Source: Tiliqua scincoides
Taxonomy: Eukaryota; Chordata; Lepidosauria; Squamata; Scincidae
Direction: 5' to 3'
Length of the DNA: 64,000 bases
Assembly (NCBI RefSeq): GCF_035046505.1
Contig: NC_089830.1
Location: forward strand, 22,334,379-22,398,378
Shown: positions 12,201 through 25,700 of the stretch, one piece after another
Layout: the number at the start of each line of letters is the position of its first letter
Position numbering within the stretch: the first letter of the stretch is position 1
Translations under genes and position numbers: made by a program
Notes under the pieces: generated by a model
The model's database searches: none
What the model saw: the letters and a program-made list of their open reading frames with translations, nothing else
Told to the model about the DNA's origin: nothing

Positions 12201-15200
12201 TTCCAACACAGGAAATATTCAACATACAATTTCTGTGCACTCAGGTATCTCCATTAACTCCATCTGGATATAGTCTCTTTTTAAGGCTTTAATAGCTTTA
12301 CTCATATTTTAGTCCAGAGAAATACAATTTCAATTGTCCCAACAGCCAAATCCATTTGTAATTTTCTCTGTCAGCTTTGTACGCGTACAAAGAAGGCCCA
12401 TTCTCCCAGATATATTCTTTCCCAACCCTTTGATTGTGAGAAGGCAGGTCATGTACCCAAGAAAATGCTCCCCTAGTTATTTTCTCCCTGCAGCTAATTA
12501 AAACTATTGCAGTGATTTGAGCAGAACTACATGGTAAATCTAAACACTGAAACTGTTTCACTACCTATCTGGATGCTATACCAATGTTTGTTTATACATG
12601 TATACAAGTTGGAAAAAGTGAAATTCAAAAGCAACTTCAAAATGTTCAGGGGAAGGCAAGCTAGTAGCTATACATGGCATTTCTCCAGAGACTTCTGCAT
12701 TCAAAATGATTAACTGAACAATTGTATGCATACCTACTCAGAAGTAAGCCCCACCAAGTTCAGTGGGGCTTTCTTCCATATAAGCATGATTGAAGCCTTA
12801 TATTAAAATTTCTTTCACCAGACATAAAGATCAACAAAACCATACAGTGACTTTTACTGTTTTTTTTACTGGAGAACAAAATCTATCAACACATGAGGGA
12901 AAGATACTGAATGAATAATCCAGGCTAGCAGTGGCTGGCTGCTTCAGAATCCACTTTGGCCATTTACATAGGCCATCTCCAACATTGGTACTTCAAGCTC
13001 TCTGTTAGGGGTCAGGGGACACCAGTAGTCAGACTGTTGGTCCATCTAGCTCAGTATTGTCAACACTGGCTTGTCAGCATCTCTTGACTGATTGTCACAT
13101 AACCAGCTACTAAGCTCCATTCATCTGAGCTCCTATTGCCCAGACATGAACTGAGCTGCACTTGGATTCCCCACTTCATGCTCTCCAAGACTACCAGTCC
13201 CATCCTGAGTGAGTCAGAATTTTGTAGAAGTAAGGTGCCATTGAAACAAATGAAAAAAGTTCCTGGTTGCCAATTAGACACCCAACTGCTTTTGCTGCAA
13301 TTATTGTTGTATGATGCATGACTGACAAGACTATCAGCTTCCCTGGCCCACGTCTATTTGCTGTGGTATAAGTAGGTTGCACAGAAATCATTGACTCTAG
13401 GATCAGAGAGTTTGCTTGGATGTATATCAAAATGGGAATTATGACATAAGCAGACAGACCATGTTTGTTACACTTACTGGGTCAGGGTACTCGGAACTAG
13501 TGTCTGTAGGTTGATTGTAGACAGGACCACTCTAAATAAAAATAAATATATTCAGCTTCATAAACATAAAGCAAGACATGGAAAACCATGATACAAGCCT
13601 CTGACACGCACACAAAAAAAAGTCATACTCATAGGGGTACTTAAACAGAGTAGGGTTGATCCTACATGTTTTAACAGTCATTTATAAAATGAAATTTCAT
13701 GGAAACCCAGGCTTTGTTTTTGTCCTATTACACCTTAACACACTTTGCACAGGATTTACTACCCAATCCTAAGCCTCCTGCACCCATGGCTCCAGCGGTG
13801 TAAAAGTGATGACAGCTGGATCCTATAGGCGCCAGGATACCACCAGAGATCTCCTCGGGGGAAGGGAGCATTTGGTCTCTTACCCTGGGTCGGCAGTAGC
13901 CAGCGGCAATAGGTCTCCTCAGCTCCGCCCCCACGTTTGAGCAAGCACAGAGCTGAGGAGACCTGTGTCAAGTAGCCCAGCTTGGGAGGGGGATTAGGAT
14001 GCAGTGGCAGAGGCTGCCGCCATCTCCACCCCCCTCCCAGGCCTGATCCTTCCTTCTGCCCTTCCTCTACCCTGTTCCACCCACTCCTTGAGATGCCTTA
14101 CCAATGGCCAATGCTGGAGGAATGCTGGCTGGCCATCTGCGTAGCACTGAGACTCAGTGCATGCTGGTGCTGACCCAGTGCTGGTACTCCCTCCTTCCTA
14201 GGTGCCACAAATGTGCTTTACGGCACATTTGCAACACTCAGCACCAGCGCTAAGTAGCAGTGCCAGTGCTCCAAGCCCTCTAAATTATATAAGAAAACCA
14301 AAAGGGCAGGCTCTGTTTCCCACTCACAGGTTCAGGTTGTCCTCTTTTCAATAGGTTCTCCCAAAATTCCTAAGGAGAAAAGGCAGAAGTTACATTAAGT
14401 AGCAGTTCATCATAACGTTCAGCAGAAATGTGTCCATGATCACTACCCAGAAGATATTTTCTGTCTATGCAATCACACTCAACATCAGCTCAGTTTGTGA
14501 ACTTAACACAAGGTGTCACTTCAGAATTGCCCAATTTATGAGAATTGCCCAATTGATCTCGTAAGATCCCTTTTTCAGTCATTTCTTTGTTTTAAGGATG
14601 CCAATTTTGTACTAGACACTCATTCTCATCAGGTCAACTCTGGGAAGTCAAGTGGTTCTAATGAACAAGGAAAGACTCCTACAGCCATTTTCTCTTTGAT
14701 ATCTTTAAAAAATAGAGATGCCTCATGCATATCTGCATTATAAATTTAAACCCAGTTTCAAAAGGGTCTATTACACAATGAATACGTATATGGATGGTAC
14801 ACCAATGATACACATTATTGTATGTCTTGATGGATCCATGCCCCCTCTTTGGTTTTATCATGAAAACAAACCCAGCAAAAGCAACTAGGCAGAGAGAGGT
14901 CACAGAAAGTGTTTCAACCTAAGCAGAGATTTGAAACCAACCGTGTAGTCACTGCACTGTGTGAGTTAAATGCTGATGCACTAGCAATCTGTGCATCTTT
15001 TCATTCAGTCATCTTTTCATTCAGTCAAATATGAGACACTGAAGCAGTCAGAGAAAAACTTTTCTTCATATACTTACTCTTATTCTCCTGAAGAATTGCA
15101 TCTACAAGAGAGAACACATAGATTATTCAGAGGCTCCTTTTTGTGCTTTTCATGACAGGTTCAAGCCCTTTCTAGATCATATCATCAACTTATCAATGCA

Positions 15201-16127
15201 GTATTTCTAAAATTTATTTTTTGATGATACTGCTACAATTCTAGTTTCACTTTCAGAGCAAAATCCTAGGAGCTCATTGAGCTGGCACAAGTCCCTTGCA
15301 CTGGCCCAGGAGTGTTGCAAATGTGCCATAAGGTATGTTTGTGCCTCCCTGTGAGTTGGCTGAGCCAGCACAAAGATGTGCACCGGCCCACAGAGGCCAA
15401 ATCTGGCTTTCATATTGACAGGAAGGAGTGAGCATGCTGGCCTCCAAAGGCTGGTGCAGGGGTTTGAGGAGGGTGAGGGGAGGGTGGAATGGGGGCATCT
15501 TGGGGTGGGAAAAGGACAGGTTGGTGGGTGGACCAGCCCGGGGAACAGGTGGGACCAGAATCCAGCACTTAGACCAGATCTTAACCCCCATTCCAGGCCT
15601 GGTCGGCCTTACATGGGCCACCCGAATTTGTGCCAGCAACTTCACTGGTTCAATTCCAAATAGCCCCATAGGGCTAGCTAGGGTGTTACTCCGAATTGTG
15701 CCCCAGCCTGCACCTAACCTGTACCGGATATAGCTCAGGCCAGTCAGCCTGTCTGTTCCAGCACAGGTTAGGATTCCGCTGTTTTCTAGATAGACTTGAT
15801 TATTGTACTTCTCTTTTTTGCCAGTCTTCCTTTGTCCTCATTTAACACCACGAATGTCTTTTCTTAATCTTGCAGTTCATCTCAGTTTTCTTACCTGTAA
15901 ATATGACTGTTTCTTTTTAAATGCCAACTTCCTTTCCCCTACCATGTCTAATTTAAAAATCCCTCTGCTTTCTGACTTTCTTATCAAAAGTGCAAGAAAA
16001 AAAATTGGGGAGGAGGGGGAAAAATCAGCTTAATTTTGGATCAAGGAGTCACAGAAAGTTTTCATACTCACTGGGTCAGGGAAGCTGTTTTGCTTCTGCA
16101 GAAATAAATAAATAAATAAATAAATAA

Positions 16128-16158
<31 letters not shown>

Positions 16159-19100
16159 AGTCATTAACCTTGTTTCCTCAAAAATCATTTAAGTAATCAG
16201 CTTTCTAGAATCTCAGGCTTTTTTCAGAGGTCCTATTGCAACCGCAACCATTTGTGTTCAGGTTTCAGCAAGTTTTCATGCATGCCCTATTCCAAAGAAA
16301 TTGCTCTCTTTCCAAGGCAATATGTAGACTAGTGTAGGGATCTTGCCATTTATCTTTAGCAACATACCTGCATTTGTTGTTCATTTGGGGAGCTGTATCC
16401 AAAGGAAATGTTTTGCTAGATTCCCAATCCAAGCTCCACCTGGAGAATTATGCCCACTTTAAGCTAATTAGCTCCTCTTCTTTCCTCAAAAATGACCCAA
16501 GTTCTGCCCTGCAGCACTGCTAGACCCCACCACCAGGGTAGCTCATCTGTTCTACCTGCAGAGGTCCTCCTTCCTTCCCTCTCCTGCCAGCAGCTCCTCT
16601 CACCACTACAGCAGCACATTGTTCCTCTGCAAGTCTTGGGCCAGCAGCCAAACACCAATCTCAGTGTCTCCATCAGTTTCTGCTCCAGCAGCCTCCAAAG
16701 TCCATTCACACATCAGTCCATCAGCAGTTCCAATACTCCATTAGCCATCAGTTCCTCAATCCATCTCTCCAGGTCTCCTTTCCTCCTTCTACAACCCACA
16801 CCAAACTCTCCCTTCATCAGGTGCTTTTATGCCTGAAGGGCCCTATTGCCTTCAAGTGGCTGCAGCTGTGCAGCACACTCTTTGCTGAATGCCCAGGCCT
16901 TACCCTTAAAGGGGCCACTGCTGACACCACATCTATCTCCTCACCAAATCTTCTGTGATTCCAATACAGGAAGTCAATCCAGAAGAAGCACCATCAAAAT
17001 CAATGAGTGGTGTAGTGGTTTGAGAGGTGGATTTAGGTCTGGAAGACCCAGGTTCAAATCTCCCCTCAGCCATGAAGCTTCCTGCATGACCTTGGGCCAG
17101 TTACTTTCTCTCAGCCTCACCTACCTCAGATGGTTGTTGTGAGGACAAAAGGAGGGGAGCAGCTGTGTACACCACCCAAGCTCTTTGGAGGAAGTGTGTT
17201 CTGCCAGATTCCCAGTCCAATTCTCCACCTGGAGAATTATGCCCACTTTTAGCTAATTAGCTCCCCTTCTTTCCTCAAAAAATGACCCTGGCTCTGCCCC
17301 AAGTACTCCTAGACCCCAACACCAGGGTAGCTGGACTGTAACTTACAGAGGTCCTCCTTCCTGCCAACAGCCTCCCACCACTACAGCAGCCCCTCGGCCC
17401 TCAGCAGGTCTTGGGCACAGCAGCCAAACACTAGTCTTATCGTCTCCAGTAGTTTCTGCTCCAGCAGCTTTCAAAGTCCATTCACACATCAGTCCATCAG
17501 CAGTTCTTCAGTCCATCTCTCCAGTCTGTCTTTCCTCCTTCTGCTGCCCACCCCAAACTCTCCCTTCATCAGGTGCTTTTATGCCTGAGGGCCCTATTGC
17601 CTTCAAGTGGCTGCAGCTGTATAGCACACTCTCTGCTGAATGCCCAGGCCTTACCCTTAAAGGGGCCACTGCTGACACCACATCCCACCTCCTCGACAAA
17701 CCTTCTGTGATTCCAATACAGGAAGTCAATCCAGAAGAAGCACCATCAAAATCAATGAGACAAGAGAGTGAGGGCTAATTAGTCATGCTTAATTTCAATG
17801 GGACTTTCTTTAGGTACAGCCCTTTATGAGAGATCTAGACATTTTTCATCAGACACACCTTCTGCTTTCCATTGTAAAGTCACTGAGGTACAGATTTCAG
17901 TACTCCATTCACCTGACAAATAACTAGGACCATAAAGACATGAACTGGCATGTGTGTTTTTGCAATGCATCATCATTTCTTATGGGTAGAGGTGCTTGAA
18001 AATTGTAAATGCAAAATAATGCAATATAACACAAAATTCAGAGTTATAAATTACAGAGTGTATGCTTTGAGAGTTCACACCTGTACTGAGAAACTACTTT
18101 GAGATAAGCCACTGCAATACACTTTTTTTCTCTATTTTGGACTGGAGAATTATTAGAACAAGATGCAAATATGTGTGATCAGGAACTAAACTATCACAGT
18201 AAACTGAAAATAGAAGAATCGGTACTCCTTCCCAACAGGGAATATGACACAGACAAAAAAAGAACCTTGTTATACTCACTGAGTCACTGTAGCTAGGACG
18301 CACCTATAGAAATAAAATTAAACAAAAAATTAGTAGAGTTCTTTTTCTACAAAATTTTAAAAAATAACATCTTAAAGGAACAGGAAGCTGAGAACCACTG
18401 TCTTGAATCTACATAATCTGTTTGAATGTTTCAGTGTTTGCATTTTGGACAAAGAAACTCTCCCTGACTAATCTTTTGGAAAGACATAATCTACAGTCTC
18501 TTGCCCAAAGTGAATTCAGGACTGAACGGCAAGCAACATCCAGTTTAGTTTGAACATCCAATATGCCTGGATTCATATGGTCTTCTCACACCCTGCAAAC
18601 AAAGTCTGTACTGATTTATATAGCCAGTGGCGTCTCTAGGGGGTGTGGACCTCACTGGGAGATGCACTCAGGGGGATGACACCACTATTAGCAAAAATTG
18701 TAACATCTTGGTATTTTCAAATAATACAATCATGTTATATATCATTCAGTGGGTAATTTAAAGCAGAATGCAACGAAACAAGCTGCGTTGAATCTCTATT
18801 CTATCAAAACAATATAACAAAAAAAACTAGAAAAAATCACAACTGCCTTTTGTAAAAAAAAAGTGAATTTGCTTCACTCAAAACTAACCAGTGAGACTGA
18901 TTGTTCCAAGAGCTAATGAGTTGTTATTATGACACAGCAGGAAATCAATAAGGTGTTAGTATGAGCTCGCATTTCCATGTATCAGAGTTAATACTAATAT
19001 TAGAATTCCTATTCAGTTGTGTGTCAAGTTGGCCACTAGTTTTGGGTTGGTAAAGGATTGATTTGTTTGGTGACTTGCACTGTAATAAAATAAAGTTAAT

Positions 19101-19674
19101 GGGGATGACACCAATCCTAGTGATGCCACTACATTTAGGCTGTGTGCATGATATAGTAATGTATTCTGCATGGTCTGGTATGGGAGAAGATCCATTATGG
19201 GGGTGACACTATGGGCTCTTGTACTAGGTGATGTTAATCTTAGTGATGCCTCTGTATATAGCTAAAGAAAGGGGAGCAAAAACTTCCCTTATCAAAGGGC
19301 CCTTTGCATTTATTCTAACATCACTTGTAGTGAGAACAAACAAGAGTATGGGATTATTTTTACAATAATACTCACCCATTTAGGTCTATCTCTAAACACT
19401 TTTGCCCAAAAACGCTAAAAGGAAAAAGGCAGACATCATGTTAATTAGCACCATTATCATAATGCTCTATAGATCAGCAGAGCTCTGTCTGTAAGCTCTG
19501 GCAAAGAAGAAATCCCACTTAGAATCAAATTATAGTATGATCTGAACAGGGCATTTGTTTGGTCCCTTCTTTTCTTTTTTTTGTAAATAGCACCTGGCCA
19601 GGCCCAGAGAAAGTGAGGTAAGGGGCAGGTAACCTCTGCCATCTCAATCCCCTACATAATCTTGTGCTATTCAC

Positions 19675-19733
<59 letters not shown>

Positions 19734-22700
19734 GTTGCTATTGGTTTTCAACTGACAGTATTGCAGGGAGCCTCATCATAGCATGCATGGGGGCCCTCCT
19801 GCTCTGCTTTGGAGCCATTCTGGGCAGTTGGAGCAAAGTGGAGGCAACTGAGAGGGGCTGCTTGCATGCTGCGGTGAAGCTCCCTGCAAAACTTAGTGCT
19901 TTGCACCCCCTCTAGCTATGCTACTGGTCCTGGAGGACAAACAGTAACTGCAAAAGAACTAAGCACTTAAGCAAGAGACCTTCCCTGTCTTTCCTTCTTG
20001 AAATGGGAGATGTGAATCATTGAGCTTTGGCATGATGCAACATTATAGTAACTTCAGCTCATTTTGTGGGTCAGTTTCTGTTCAGCAAAATCAAGTGGCA
20101 TCAGTTATCCTTGACCGGTTCACTTTAGACTGCAGGCCTGTGGGTGAGAATGAATGTCTGAATGGTCAGCCATCAAATCTACTCCCAGAGCTCTCTTTTC
20201 CCTGGCATGCTTCTTCAGTGAGTTTTTTTTCTATCTGGGAACCATCAGATACGGAGACAAAAACCCTCACCACCTGCAGGATGAAATGGTACAGTCCCAT
20301 TTGGTTCTTCTGAACATACAAACTTGACCCTGAGCCATTATGCATTTATTTTGTTTTCATCGTGCCAGGGATGGGTCCATTGCCTCTCCCGCCTCCCACG
20401 ACCACATTCTATCACCTTGCAAGGTTGGGTGTGCTAGGAAAGCATTCAAGTAGGAAGCATCCTGGCAGTTGGAAGATTTGAACCCAAAGTTCTCAATCTG
20501 GAGTCTGTCTGCCAATGACAATGGCTGAAAGTCAGCCCAATAGCTGACTTTACATGTCTTCATCCAATAAGTTCAGTTCAGTGTCAGGGCCAAACTTCAT
20601 ATTCTGAACCAGGACTGAGACATCGACCTTTTGCTCCCATCACGATCACAATATTGCTTCGGATCTCCCCGCAGTTGCTTTTTAGGTTCAGAAAATTAGG
20701 ATGTCAGTTTCAAACACATCCTCGGGATAATGGGTAGTTTAACCTTCAGACACTACGCTGACGGAAATCATGAGAAACACACACACTCACACACGCTCCC
20801 CTTTCCATTTACTTACTGGATTGAAGATATCAAACTACAAAGGGAAAAACAAAACACAGATTACTCAAAGAAGTTCTTTATGCACCCTCATCTCCCTTCC
20901 CACTGGCAGGAAACAACTCTTTAGGGCAGTGGTTCCCAAACTTTTTAGCACCAGGACCCACTTTTTAAAACGACAATCAATTGGGACCCACCTAGGTTTA
21001 CCAGACAAAGGAGATCTAGAAAGAATATTTTATTTATTTATAAATAATAATAATCAGAAAAAGACCTCCAACATTTATCTCCCTATATTTACACATGCTT
21101 GCAAACTGCAGGAGCTGAGCTCTTTGCAGGGTAATTAGCAGCTATATTATTTAATTTTGAATAGCGTCAGGCAGTGGTTCTCAACTTTTTAAACTGGTGG
21201 CTCCCTTGACCTACTGGGCCATTTGGGTGCGGCTCCCCATTAAGGCTATAACCCTTTACATTATATAGGGTGGCAGATTTTTCATGAGCATTCCACAGCT
21301 CCCCTGGCTGCTTTCCATGGCTCGCCGGGGACCCATGGCTCACAGTTTGGGAACCACTGGCCTCAGGGCTTGAAGAAATTAGTTATCTGATATTTCACCT
21401 GTTGGTAACCCACCAAAAATCAGGTTGAGGCCCACCAGTGGGTCTCGACCCTCAGTTTGGGAACCACTGCTTTAGGGGATAAATGACAAGTTTCACACTA
21501 ACAGGGATCCCAAAACCTCAGCAGTTGCTTCCTCTAAGCTTTAAGAAAGGCCAGTTTTGAGTAGCTGAAGCACAACTGGATGCAGCAGCCAGGCAGGCAA
21601 GCTTAGAGCGCCACCCCCTGTCAATTTGCCGTCTTCCCCGGCCTGCTTCTCACCCAGCTTCTTCACCCAGCCAGTGGATTGGCTGCTTACGGTGGAGTTC
21701 AAAGCATGCCAAACTTAAGAGTCACAGGGAAATCAAGGTGCCAGTCTGAGACTCAGCCCAAGGGGGAACTGTCACAATTGGGTCGGCAAAATGTATTACC
21801 CATGTGCTGCCTCTGCTGGAACCACCCTGCAGTAAAGTAAAATAAAACAGATGATTAGGACAACCCTTGACACCACCCCCGCCTCCACGTTCAGAGAAAT
21901 ATTCACTGTTTGAATACCAAATAGCCTCCCTCCATTAGAATAGCCTCTAGTAGACCAGTGCAGGGAAGAGTGCACTGGATTAAATGGATCATCGGTCAGA
22001 TTCAGCATCCCCCAATGGGCTCAGTTAATCCCTTTCATGCCCTTCTCCCACCAGCACTTGACTGGATTGCGTTCAGTGCTTGCACATTGCAATGTGCCTG
22101 ACTATTATTGAGAACAGGAAGCCATCAGCACCCCTATATTAAGATGTAGCATCCTTACACCTTTTCACTTGTGCTTCTGATGCTCTGAGCCCATGTAACT
22201 TGCAGGCAGAGCTCTGGAGTGGAACAGCCAACTTCGGTATCATACTGTCAGAGGTTTTCATAGTCCTCAAAAGCAGTGCCTGAGCATTGTTACAGTGTAC
22301 ACCATTTTATTCATGCTCAACAAAGGGCAAGCAGTGGGGAGCAAGGGAAGGGGCACAATAGTACTTTGGGGGCCTGGTGTGCATGGGATGGGGTGGGGTG
22401 GATCAATTCCCAAGCGTCTGTCATCTTCCAACAGCCAAAATTAGCAATGTTTAGATAAATGGGCATATCAATAGAATGGCAAAGATTCAAGGTGGCAATC
22501 CATTAAACAGGACAAAAGGGGAACGGCATAACCTGATAAAAACTAGTCATACTCACAGGGTTTCTGTCATCAGGACCATTCTACAAAATTTAAATTAATA
22601 GATTATTTGAATTTGCTAGCCTCCACATTGGAAATAAAACTTTACAGAAACTCAGGGCGCAATTCAAACTGCCCTTTCAGTCGGTGGAAGTCCCTTGTGC

Positions 22701-25700
22701 CGGTCGAAGAGTGTCGCGAAAGTGCCATAAAGCACTTTTGCGCCACTCTTGGGGGAGATAGGCGACCACATGAATGTGCTGTGGCCTCCCCGCACTGAAG
22801 CAAGCCTTGTAAAGTTTGTGCTAGCCAAGCTCGGCTGGCATGGGGGTCTAGAGGGTGTGGGGAGGACGAAGGATTCTGGCTTGTGAAGGGAACAAATATG
22901 ATGATGGTCTTAGAGCATTCAAGGGTAGGTCTGGCACACTGCAAGTGTCTGAGCAGATCATGCCCCTAAGCACCACAGATTGCATGGAAGTCAATGGGAC
23001 TAGGGTCAGGCCATCTATCTGTTATGTATTCAAGTAGACAAGTGGGCAAACCAAGTAGACAAATCAAAAGTTTCATACTTACTGAGCCAGGGAAATGAGG
23101 ACCAGGAAAAGCAGCACCGCCCTGCAGAAGAATATATAGTTATAAGCATTTATGTTGTGTTTCCGCAAATATATCTGTATCGATTTTTTAATGAAATTAC
23201 ATGGGAGTCCAGACACTTTTAAGTACTGTATGCTATTACAAATGTAATCATTTGCTGCAGTGGCATAGCTAGAGGGGGTGCAAAGCATTAAGTTTTTCAG
23301 GGAGCCTCACCGCAGCATGCAAGGGGTCCCTCCCCCTCTCCTTCAAAGCCATTCCAGGCTGTGAAAGCATCACCTGGAATAGATCCAAATGGCTCCTTGC
23401 ATGCTGCAGTGATGCTCCCTGCAAAACTTAGTGCTTTGCACCCCTCTAACTATGCCACGGATTTGCCGCCAAGTTTCGTGCACTGCTTCCAGAGCCCTGT
23501 GTAGACCATCTGAAGGTTTTACCCCAAATATCTGTTTGTAGAGCAACAAATTGGAAGCTGTTTTGGGCCTGCTTCCTTGCAAGTTGCGTATAGAGTTAAG
23601 GAAACCTTGAGTTCTGCAAGACTATAGATTTTAAAAGTAGAAATGGACATTATGATTGCTGCAAATCAGTCATTGGGCACACAGCTAGGGCCTTGGGGGG
23701 GGGCATTGGCTCCTGGTACTTGCCCAGGAAGGCCCCCCTATGGGTTGTTGCTCATGCATTCTATAGACACTACCCTTCAGAAAAGTACACCTGCCTTTCA
23801 TTGTAAGATCACTGGAGTGGAAATGTAAGAGCTTATTTCCCATTTCAATGACGTGAATGGACCGTTGCCACCCCCCTGGGATGCTTCATCAGTGCCCATT
23901 ATTTCTTACTTTGCATTCCACTCTGAGCATGTGCAAAGAGTCCTAGAATAGGTTTCTTGGACATATCATGGGGCATCCATCATGAGGAGATAGTTAGGGA
24001 TGTCACTAACACCTCAATGCACCAGAGGACTCCAGGCTTATTTCTGGGCTGGGGTGGGCATTGCCTTACATGACTGAAGGTTTCGGACATGCCAAGGGCA
24101 CAAGTGTGATGAAGTTTTAACATAATGCGGATATTTCTGTAGGACATCCAGATATAGTGTGGTCATGAGATGACCACTTCCCATATTATTTCCAATACAG
24201 GTTCACTCCAGATGGGTTTTCATTCTAACCAAGACTAACCAAATCAAAGTCCAGTTTGGTTTCCAGTTGAGGTATTCTTATACAGAAGTAGGCCATACTG
24301 AAACAATTTAAATGGGTTTCTAGTCATTTACCCAGCTGACGAGATTATGGGTTTTTCTGGCTCATATCTTTAGCTCATGACCCTCACAGTCCATCCGGGG
24401 AAGCAAACTTGCAGGGAAATCAGTGGGGCTTCAATTGGGGTGTTCACTAGCTTGCTACCAAAAGAAGGATACAAAACAAATACAGAAACCAAACTTCTCA
24501 TACTCACTGAGCCAGGATATCCCCACTGCAGGAAAACAAAATAGAGTTTTGTGTGTTATTTAACTAGATCCTCCCTGATTGCTATTTAATGACATGGTAA
24601 GAAGAACAATTTAAGAACTTTAAAATATGCATAGTTATCAAGAATAAAAATGAAAAATCTGAAGATAAGGTGGAAGGGAATGCAATATAAGCAGAACCAG
24701 GCTCCTTATCAAAGGAGGATAAGGCACAAGCAGAAAAACCAAAATTATCATACTCACTGGGGCAGGGAAGGGAGGGTAGCCAGGGGAACCAGAGCCTCCC
24801 TGCAAGGGGGTGGAAAGGAGATTTTAGGTGTTGATATTTCAGTAGATATTTCATCTCTTTTATTAATGTCACACTAGTGACGTTAATGTCACAGTTATCA
24901 ATCAGTAAATAGAATATTTTATGAGAATATGGGGAATATTTTTTAATGGGGGAAGGAAAATCATTAGAAACAGTACTAGCAGGTCAGCTACCAGCTATCA
25001 AACGATAATAAGGCACAAACAGAAAAACCAAAGTTATACTTACTGGGCCAGGATAGGGAGGATAGCCAGGGGAACCAGGATTCTGCAAGGGAGGGGGGGG
25101 GAGAGATATTTTAAGTTTTGATATTTCACTAGGTTCTCATTTTTACTAATGTGCAATACGACCACATTAGGAAGAAAATATTTTTGAATAAATTACATGC
25201 ATGCTTTTGGGCCCAATCCTATCCAACTTTCCAGCACCAGTGCAGCTGCAATTTGATGCAAGGGCATCAAATGTCCCTATATCTTGAGTAGGCCTCTGTG
25301 ACTGTCTCCCCACTGCAGGATGCAGTGCACTGGCACTGGAAAACTGGATAGGATTGGGCTCTGAGGCAGCACAAATTCAGCATATTAAAAATCCTAGAGA
25401 CTAGCAGTTATCCCTGCTATGAACAACAAACGGATGGAGAGAATTGGGGATTGTGTAGAAATGCCAAAACGAGCAGCTTATGTGCATGTAAACGAATCAA
25501 CAGAAGTGAAATATCTTTATGGTCAGCTGGGGTGCTTATGAAGTTCTGTGCAATTAACTCTTTATTACCACACTTATATTCCTTTCCTTATGTTGCTACG
25601 AGGCAAGTCATTTGTTTATTAAGCTATTTGTTTCTCAGAATGTGCAAGATTTATCTTTGATTCAAGGACATTGTAAATATGCAGAGTTACTGATAATAAA

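Noticed and set aside
19525-19731. Frame encoding a Cys-Val repeat
   Set aside because: Simple translation of the (CA)n microsatellite.
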